NCBI GenBank assembly: GCA_949317995.1
Contig: OX439044.1
Location: forward strand, 45,526,166-45,590,165
Reading direction: 5' to 3'
DNA: 64,000 nt
DNA from: Acholoe squamosa
Lineage: Eukaryota > Annelida > Polychaeta > Phyllodocida > Polynoidae
Shown: positions 49,501-59,200 of the stretch, in pieces
How positions within the stretch are numbered: position 1 is the first letter of the stretch
Layout: each line of letters begins with the position of its first letter
Made by a program: the position numbers and the translations under genes
The notes under the pieces: generated by a model
Told to the model about the DNA's origin: nothing
What the model saw: only the letters and a program-made list of their open reading frames with translations
Databases searched by the model: none

Positions 49501-52500
49501 AGTACGAACTTCATATCTTGTTTGCTTAGTCGAATAAACAGCGGCCTCAAATAAGATAAAACATCTTCACCACATGGTGTTTTCTAAGCAAAAATAACGT
49601 TAAGGAAATTGCCCCCCCCCCCAAGCACTGACATGCGTATTCATGGAACAGCAAATTATATCAAAGCTATGTATATGGGATAAATAATGAAAATTATACG
49701 TGTATGCGCTGTAGAGATTTTACCAGCTCTTCGATAACATTACTGGTTGAGTTATAGTTTGTGTCATGAGCCTTAAACAATGCCCAGGCCATTTTAGCTG
49801 GTCCTGAACCCCCACCCCCCAACCACCCACCTTAGGTCGTGCTAATGATGATGGGATACGCTCGGCCTGGCATGCTTAGAGCATGTTATAATTTATTCAC
49901 ACAGCTTTTGGGGGTTTATGCATGGGAAGGGATACCGTTTCATATTAGGCTATGGGGGTGCCTGGAGTAATAGGCGCATGCTGCCGAAATGGAAACTGTC
50001 CGTAGGTTCTGAGAGAGAGAGAGGTGGAGGAAGGGGCGGAGAGGTTTAAACCCCATTAGGTGATGCTTAACATGGTATTAAGGTGAGGGTAAACTAATCA
50101 GGTCTCATCTGTAGGCCCTTTACATTTGAAGATACTTAGTGTACCAATTTTAAGATGGAATTTGGTAATTCCGCCAAGCATAATCTTCTTACTTGTGCAT
50201 TCACCTATGTGATCTAAGATTTAAAAAAAAAAGGAACGGTGGTGACTGAGAGGATGAATTATTGTAACGTTCTCTCTTTGTAACAGAGTGACAGTTTCTT
50301 TAACCATATAATGATATATAAGTCAAAAATACCTTTTTTTATTTCTTGTCACTCATATATAGGATGGCATGAATAAGAATTAGTCCACACCCTAAAAATA
50401 GGTACATGTTGGTAACATGGTAGCTCTAAACTAGCTTGTGACCCCTGCTTCGGACCCTTCTTAGGGGTTTCAAGGACAATGGAAGGATGGGAATGTCAAT
50501 CAGAGAACCCTGTTTGAACACTAGTATTTAATTTCTACTGTGGGTCACACAAAAAAAAGTGATAACAAACAAAAAAAAAACTATTCAGGTGACCCTTTAA
50601 CCTGTGGTGGATCTTCGTGACCTCAGGTAACCTTGGACAAAGCCCTACGTATGGTCGTTATCTCCCTATCTGGTACAGTCCCTTTGCCCCACCCCCCACC
50701 GTAATGAGATTAGGCACATGTTTGGGTCCATTCGGGTTTACTTTTTCCCCTCATTAAAAAGGGTCCACATCATTAATGAGTTTTCTTTCTAAAGACCCAT
50801 ATCAACGTGTGGAGGTAGTATTCTTTTTTCATTTGGTTACATTGTTTAACACATGGGTTCCTCCTCAGCACCCCTCTTTTTCATATCTATCCACATTTTT
50901 CATCTTGCGCACCTCGGGTTTGGCATAAGGGTGCCATAGAGTGAAGGAAAAAAAACATAAAAAGACCAGAAAAACGCTGAACATGACGCTAAAAAGCAGT
51001 ATTAAAGATGTGCATCATTATTGAAGGTCTAAACATTGATATCGTGATAGACTGCCTTATAGTCTCTGAAAAGTTCCCATACTAGCAGGTGTGATATAGA
51101 TCTTATTTCCACTGAAAAAGAAATCTTTTAGAAAAGAAGATCTGCATTGATTTGTGATATGAATGCCAGTTTTTGGTGGTATAAAAAGTCTTGCAACTTT
51201 CCATGATTGGCTCGGTCCCTATGTGTGCCCCTAGGGGCCTTTGGTGTAGGAACGTGACTTTCACAGCATGACCTTATATTGATAGCATCGAGAACATATT
51301 GTATAATTATACACTAATTACACTTTTGTTTTTTTTGCCATCTTGGTCATATTAATTAAAATCATACTTGAAAAACTCAAGGCAAAAACGATGCCGGTAA
51401 AGAGAATAGGAACACCGGATGTCAGTATGCTATAGTGATTTAATAATACAGGAAGTTATGAAGACTATTGTCGTCACCAACGGCAACTTTTGCATGCGGC
51501 GTTCCTTTCAGTTGTGTTACACTTTTGCCGATTAAAACAAAATTAAGCCTCAGCGACTAAGCATATTAAGAAACATGGCTTGCTATGTTTTACTGATATA
51601 TAGAGCTGGCAGATGGTGCATTGTACAGACATCTGCTTTTACTGTTGAGAATAGAATATGAAGAGTTTCGTTGCAAAATGCAATAAACGCCATTTTTGAA
51701 AAAGATACCAAAAATTCAAAAGCCCATAGCTGAGAGAACTCTGACATGGAAATATGTTTCCAGCTGTCCATAATATCAATCTATTTAAAGTTTTATATTG
51801 ATAGCTCTAAAATTAACATCAGAACACTGCTACAACGATGGATACATGCTCAAAGTCTGTAACGAAACTCTTCATATTTTGCATTGATTTTGAGTTGTAG
51901 GCCTCTAGAATCTCCACGGGAAGTGGCTACCCTTCTGCTGGTATTAAAAGTTGTATAATCAATGTTGGTAGGGTTAACATGTGTTAAACTTTTCTCTTCC
52001 CACAGATACAAACGTACAGATGGCGGACTCTAACAGTCCCAAACAGACCTTTGTGCCGTGCAAAGTGTGTGGAGACAAGGCCTCGGGATACCACTATGGA
52101 GTCACCTCTTGTGAAGGATGTAAGGTATGTTCACCAAGTTATATTTCAGAAAACAGCGATTAAGTATAACATGAGGAAGCACTGGAGGCTTGATGTATTG
52201 CCACATTTACACAAGAAGGAAAAAGTGGATTAAGATTATAAGACAGTGATCCTGCTGGTCATCCACTCCCACCCCTTCCATTATTTTTTCAACTATTAAA
52301 GTCCCATATACCCCTGCCGGAAGACATTCCCCAAATATGTGTACATGTATAATATTCTTTTAAATATTGCGAACAAAGCATCGTCTTGAATCCTAGAATT
52401 CCTAACGCTCTATACATTGCACATTTTTTAGTATATTTGATAATGCTGCCCCAAGATGTGAAATCTGATTCATGACATGAGACCGTACTACACATGAAGT

Positions 52501-53155
52501 AAATTCACTAAATTTGCCTGCACCTGTTCACTGTAGCTTGCGCTATAGACTTGGTCAAGTCTCGCATCATTAAAAAAAGCAGAATACCACACGCTATATT
52601 CGTACATGTGTTACGTCTGCCACGTGCGGAATATTCATGGACTAGAGTCTACTCATTCCTTTTTGGCCATATATCACCAGACTTACTGGAAATCAGTCCC
52701 CACCTGCTTATTAACCCAGTTAGGGACACCCCACCCACCCTTCAACCCCTCTGCCACCCCACCCCATCAACAAACCCAGTCTCTCACCTCTGACCCCTCC
52801 AGGCCTCCTCATGGGGTAAGATGGTGAGAGTTGGTGGGTGGGTGGATTGGGCATCCTGAGGGGACAATAGCCACAAAGGGGAGGATTTCTCCATGATAGC
52901 CCTTATCAGCTGTCTCAGTGTCAATCACCAGGGTGTTGTCATGGCAACTCATGTTAACCCCCTCCTCCCCTCCCATCCTGACCAGGCCCTTCTAAACCCA
53001 CCCTTTAGTTACCCTGCTGAGGACAACCCCCACCCCTGGGTCCCAACCCCTGCTTACCCCTTTTGCACAATACAGGAATGAAAGTCTTTGATTCCCCCCC
53101 CCACCTTCTCATTGGTCAGTTCTATTCCTGACAGTAAAGGCAGACTCAAGGGCCT

Positions 53156-53216
<61 letters not shown>

Positions 53217-56200
53217 CTCTCTCGTTCTCTCTAGTTCTCTCTCTCTCTCTCGCTCTGGGAATTCAGCATGAAGATTATAAATATGACCGGAGTTGTTCGT
53301 GGGGATATGAATTGACCATTTAGGCCTCCACTGTTATTGCATGGTGCCTCAATTTTCCCAATACAGACGACAAATATCACGATCACTTTGATAGCAGTCT
53401 GACAGAGTGGAGCTGACCAGCTTGGTCATTTTTAACATTGTGCATCTCCAGATCACATCCAGATTCTATTCCTATCTAAAAGAAAATGCAGACAGAAGAA
53501 ATACACTGTTGTCCCTTATCAAGGCTCTTCAATTGCCACCCTTTGTGTTTTTTCCCCTAGCCGATCTGAAGGGGGTTGGTTAAGGAAACGTCTCCCAAGG
53601 GTGGGAGGGGAGGGGGTAAAATAGGGGGGGGTGGGGGGCGAGGGGAATCGGGTGGCAGGGGGTGATGGTCTTGTGGATGATGTCATACTTCATATTAATA
53701 TTTTCAATAAGTTAACTCTTCAGAGGTTTTATGGTAGAAAAAAGAAATGCCATATTGAACAGGATTCTTGCTTCTAGAGAGTCATTGATCGCATTCTCTT
53801 TGGGAGATAACTTGGAAACATTTGATTTGGACATGTGATTTCCTTCATGGATAGTGCCACTGAATTGTTGTTCTGCGTAGGCAGGAAATTGGGAGCTTTT
53901 TTTTCCTCAGCGCCAAAAGTGTTATTTTGTGTGCCCCCAATGCTAAGTTTCAAGGAGGGCTTTTAGGTGGAATAGGGTTGGCATTTCTAATTGTGGGACT
54001 TGAGAAAAGGAGGTGCTGGATTGTTCCTGGGTTACATTATACACGTGGGCGCAGCGATATTAAGAAGCGACTGAGGGCTGGGATTTGGGTGAGATATGTT
54101 GTCACTCGTAGAAGATAAGGGCTTCTTATGCTGAATCATTTGATCCCCATGAGTCATAGTTAAGCCCTTAAATCGACTTAGTCCCATCCCCACCCCACCT
54201 CCCCTGAGGAAAGGGGAAGATGTATACATGGTGTACAACTAGGTAAATGGGACCAAGTATTATTTTGCAAAGCAAGTTCCAACATGGCAATATATGATAT
54301 AAAGGCCTAATTTATAAGCGAGACTGATTTTCATATCAATTTCCCCTAATGGATATCAAGCCGAATAGAAAGTCGATTTTGCTGATAGGACTTATAAACT
54401 GAACCATCAAGATCACATCCATTACAAAGAAGTTGTTTGCTGAGCACATTGACAGGTTAAAGCCTGGTGGCCTTTGTATCGGAAACGCTTATGTATAAGA
54501 CGCATTATGGCATTGTAATATACAGCTATTGGAATGAGTGAGAAGATGGCTTTTCAGATGCCAGTAGTCCAAGACGGGTTTCATTTAGTTTTTAGACACT
54601 CGACATTCTAGGGAACAACACCTATGGTATCTCCAGGTAAAAAAAAATATTACTGCAGCCCTCTGCATCAAAGGTGCAGCTGATATGCATGGTGCCAAAT
54701 TTGTGGTGCACCTATAATATACGCAAGGATACTCTACTAAGAAAATAGGACAGTACTTCTATGGTACTTTAAATCTGTTGTAGTATGAAATTTTGATTTG
54801 TGTCTTTTCAGGGCTTTTTCCGGCGGAGTATACAAAAGCAGATTGAGTACCGATGTTTGCGGGACGGCAAGTGTCTGGTGATACGTCTCAACAGAAACCG
54901 GTGCCAATACTGCCGCTTCAAGAAGTGTCTCGCTGTCGGCATGTCCCGAGACTGTAAGTACAAGCAGGAATTCTACCTATATAGTACTTTGTTTATGTAT
55001 GGTTTTAGGCCTCATTTCCCATTGGATTCACCCTCCTCTAACCCTGCTCTTCCTTCTAGTCCCATTAATTAAGCCTATAGGCCCATAATGCTTTAGGGCA
55101 TAATGCTAACATAACAGGACTGATAAAGTGATAGACTCTAGGAGAGGCTGAACAACTGCAGGCAAAAATGAATTATATTGAGCGCACATCCATCAAGTAG
55201 AGAGCTGAATGGCACAAAAGCTAGTAGGCTACTATACCGATGTTATAGGAGCGCCAATGGGCACAGCCATTACCTGAGCTAATTACCAGTGATAAGAATT
55301 ATTCAATGGGTACCAGTTGTGCCTTAGGAATTGTACAGTAGATGCAGGGAATTATTCCGTTGTTTAATAATTCATCCTGCTTGGTGTATGGGTCAGGCGG
55401 AAAAGATTTTGGATCAGTTAAATAATACCCTGCACAGTTGAATTCTTAGAATGCAACTGGTAGCCATCGTGATAGCTGATAGCAGTGCATGTATCTCCAG
55501 TAACCTTTTGTATCTGGTTACTATAGTTACTTTGTGGCGTCGCCCCATAGTAAATAGATAGATGACGGCTCGACTGGGTGCCTAAGTAAATTCTTTACAT
55601 ACCGTAATCTCCAGTGCATGTATCTCCAGATACAAAAGGTGCCCCTCTAACAAAAGGTGAGATTATAAGGCTAGGAGTTCTAATGATTCCTTCTGAGAAT
55701 TGTTTTCACATTTCTGTGATACCTAAGGCTGCGTGTATATTCCTCAGTTGAATTGACAGGGAGAAGGATGTTGTGATAACAGGTAAGTATGGAGATGTCA
55801 GTTAGGAAAACTGGACTCACTAACATCAGTTCAGTGAATGTAGCATTCCTACCACAGTAGGGAGGGGGGGGGTGCGCTTATCAGGGTATGTGCGCTTATA
55901 ACACTGAATACGGTACAGTAAATTGTGCTTTTAGTTATGCTATGTCCCCTTGCATTGATAATAAAATAGACACAGGCCATTCAACTGAAAATCATTGATC
56001 AAAATATTCAGGTGATAAATATAAAGACTGTTTTGTTTCATGTCTGAATGATTGTCTTTAGTCTCTATAAAGCTATGATTAGATATGGAAGCCTACTTCA
56101 GATACGCCAGTAGAGAGCCTGTGTCTGTAGACCCTTTGTTTACCGCAGCCCCCCTCTCAACCCCTCATATTTCTGTCTATGAGCAGAAAGTTATAAATAC

Positions 56201-59200
56201 AAACAGGCACTAGATCAGTGGAACTCAGTCTACTACACGGACCGTCCTGTGGTTGTTTACAATAGGACAATGTCAGAGAAAGACGCACTTTTGTCAACCA
56301 GGACAATGCTGAGCACAATCAGGAGGAATCTCAAATAAAAGCCCCCCGCCCCTCCCCCATACACAACACAGAGTGTGGATATGTGACTTGAACCAGCACC
56401 AACTGTTGGTGGATCACACAGGTCACTAAAGTTACTTTGTGGCGTCGCCCCATAGTAAATAGTTAGATGACGGCTCGACTGGGTGCCTAAATTAATTCTT
56501 TACATACAGTACATACCGTCCTATGCTGACGAGCAAGAATAGTATAATTTCAGTGAAGAATAACCTTAACAGCCACAAAAACCAAAAGACATGCTGCTGA
56601 TATCTTCCTCTTTGGAATCCTTTAAGTTTGGCATGAAAAGAGCACATGTTGCTTTTTTACTCCATTGATAAATATTTATCAAAATAATTCCCACAGGTTG
56701 ACTCGTTAACTCTACTCCCGAAAGATGAGAGTTTTGTGTCACCTTTAAGTCGGCCCAGAAGAGAAGGGAGAGTATGCGTGAGAAAGCATTTGCATGGCAT
56801 AGGTCAGATAAACCTTGAGCCGTCCACATACCTTGAGACGTCCAGCCCAATTATTGGTGAAAGAAATTAGTTAGTACTTAATCGATTCTGAAATATCGTT
56901 AATCTTTTATTAGCATTGATTCAACCAGCTTTCAGTGTTGATACAGTTCAAAACCATGTATACTACCAAAATTGAGCTGGACGTCCCAAGGTATGTGAAC
57001 GGCTCAAGGTTAATTAATCTACCCTACATTAGGTTGAGATAGTCAACCTTCATGATTGCATCCATGTTACATCTGACATATGGAATTTAAAAATTGACCA
57101 GCACTCTGGTTGTGTGTCAGGGCCTGTGATTCAAAAGACATCCATCTTCGTGAACTCATTGGCACCACAATACAGCTGAAGCAAATGGTTGTTTTTCCCC
57201 CAAGACACCCTCACATAATAAATGCCTCCCTAGGGTGGGGAGTAGGGTATTCTCCTTGTGAAGGCAATTTCCTTTGACTGCGTTAGGAGTGAGACAAATG
57301 ACCCACACCCCTCTGACCATCAAGCAACGACCACTACACTCATTTTCATTGCTTTGCATCCACCGTATCTCTAGATGACTGTGTAATATTAGACTTTGGC
57401 TTTCATGGTTATAACATTAATAGCGTTTTATGGTGTTGGAAGGCGACCTGTACTGCACACTTTTCATCAACCCACCACGTGCACTTCACGTTGATGTTGA
57501 ATACTAAGCCCCACATTGTTATAATTTACACAATTTACAGTACAATTTTAGAATGTTGCGTATTTAAAGACAACGTAACAACCCCCCCCCCTCCCCCGTT
57601 CCTGAAAGGAATCAAGAAGAAAGACTAGTGCGCCACCTGGTGAAACTCAATGATACTGCAGCCAATAGCAATATCAAGTCCTCTGTTGGTAGCTTTTGGA
57701 ACTGCAAACTGGCTATTTTGTCTTGTCTACAGTACTAATCATATTTGTACCTCATGTTTGTGCCGCATCAACTACATTTAATTGACATGATGTCAGTGAT
57801 GAACAGCTAGTAAAGGAAACATCGTCTTTCCTTTCTGCCATGTTCTCAAAACACACAATCAAATTTGACATTTATTTGAACGTCATTGAAAAAAAAGAAG
57901 GTTAGGACTCTTTCAATAATTGATATTGAAAAAGGTTGTGTGTTTTTTTTAGAAATACTGAAAGTTTTTGAGAAGAAGAATATAGTTTGAATGTTGGCAT
58001 ATATTTGTTTGTTTTTTAGCGGTGCGATATGGACGGGTACCTAAGCGGTCTAAGAGTCAGGAGGAGCAGCGGGTAACGACAACAGAGGGCACCCAGGAGC
58101 AGACAGCGCTGGAGAGTAAGCAGTTAGCTATCTACGACATCATCCTCACCATCTCACAGGCACACCACGCCAACTGTGTACTTACTGAAGACAAGATCAA
58201 GGCCCTTACCCGCAAACCTCTCACTCTGGTTAGTATAGCCGAGGCCAAACAGCAAGTTTCTTTTCTGTAAAATGGTCTAAAATGTGAATGCTATCTTCAC
58301 TGTGCTAACAGATAATAAACACAGGTAATCATTACTCAAGGTTTTAATCACATGAGCCTACCCTACTCGGGCTAGACTTAGCCTAGACTTATGAATTTGT
58401 TTGCATCAAGTCAAAAACCTTGTTTGTTTTCAAGAAGATGGGGATAATGCTGAAAGCCTCGTGGTTATCATTATTTTTCTATTGTATTTTTTCCTTCTCA
58501 TCATACTTTCTAACCCCAAAAAACTTTCTTAAGATGTATTGCTGGTTGGTACAGATTGCGAAGCCATAAAAAAATTTAAATACATGAAACTTAACTCTCC
58601 CCTCACTCATTCTCTATTACTGTACAGGTACCAAAGATAGAACCTGGTCTGTCAGAGGCGAGGGCTACTGAGGAGTTGGAGGCCATGCGTCTTCTTGTCT
58701 TCTCCAACTTAGCCGTTATCATCACCGGCAGCATACAACGGGTTGTCGAGTTTGCAAAACGGGTTCCAGGTGGGTACTTAATAAATATATATTCCCTACT
58801 CTTGAATTTCTCAAGGTGAATAAATGAAAGTTTTACATGCAGTAGAATATGAAATTGCAAACTCTGTGAAATTTTTTGTTGTTGAAAATATGGGGTCTGT
58901 TGTAGATGTTTTTCATGGACTCTTCAGGTAACCCCACATCACTTAAAACCAGCATCAAACTAGATATTCATTTGGTATGAATATGTGTTTATGGCACCCC
59001 TACCTTTGACAGGCTTCCACGAGTTGTCTCAAGATGATCAGTTGATCCTCATCAAGGCAGGTTTCTTTGAAATATGGTTGACGCGACTAACACGAATGTT
59101 CAACGCACCCGAGAAGACCCTCACCTTCGGGGATGGAAGTGTCATCTCCAAAGACCATTTGGAAGTCGTCTTCACAGTAAGATTAATTTCTCATTTTACA

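Larger units (their letters stand above)
25586..52005 (+). other. E78: E78 intron 1, 26,420 bp
   Basis: If the 66-nt exon is right, this is the intron separating the A/B region from the DNA-binding domain. It is GT...AG and phase 1. It contains no supported exon, and most of its recognisable content is repeats, listed separately. Further small phase 1/1 A/B exons or an internal promoter could be hidden in it. Confidence 0.6.
54954..58019 (+). other. E78: E78 intron 3, 3,066 bp
   Basis: Phase 1 intron after the DNA-binding domain. It contains a dispersed-repeat copy near 55230-55400, an 80-bp direct repeat pair (55526 and 56432), a terminal-inverted-repeat element at 56801-57027 and a poly(C) tract near 57582. 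No exon was recognised. Confidence 0.9.

Noticed and set aside
51981..52005. Extension of the zinc-finger exon upstream to an ATG (MLNFSLPTD)
   Set aside because: These codons are the pyrimidine tract and CACAG acceptor of intron 1.
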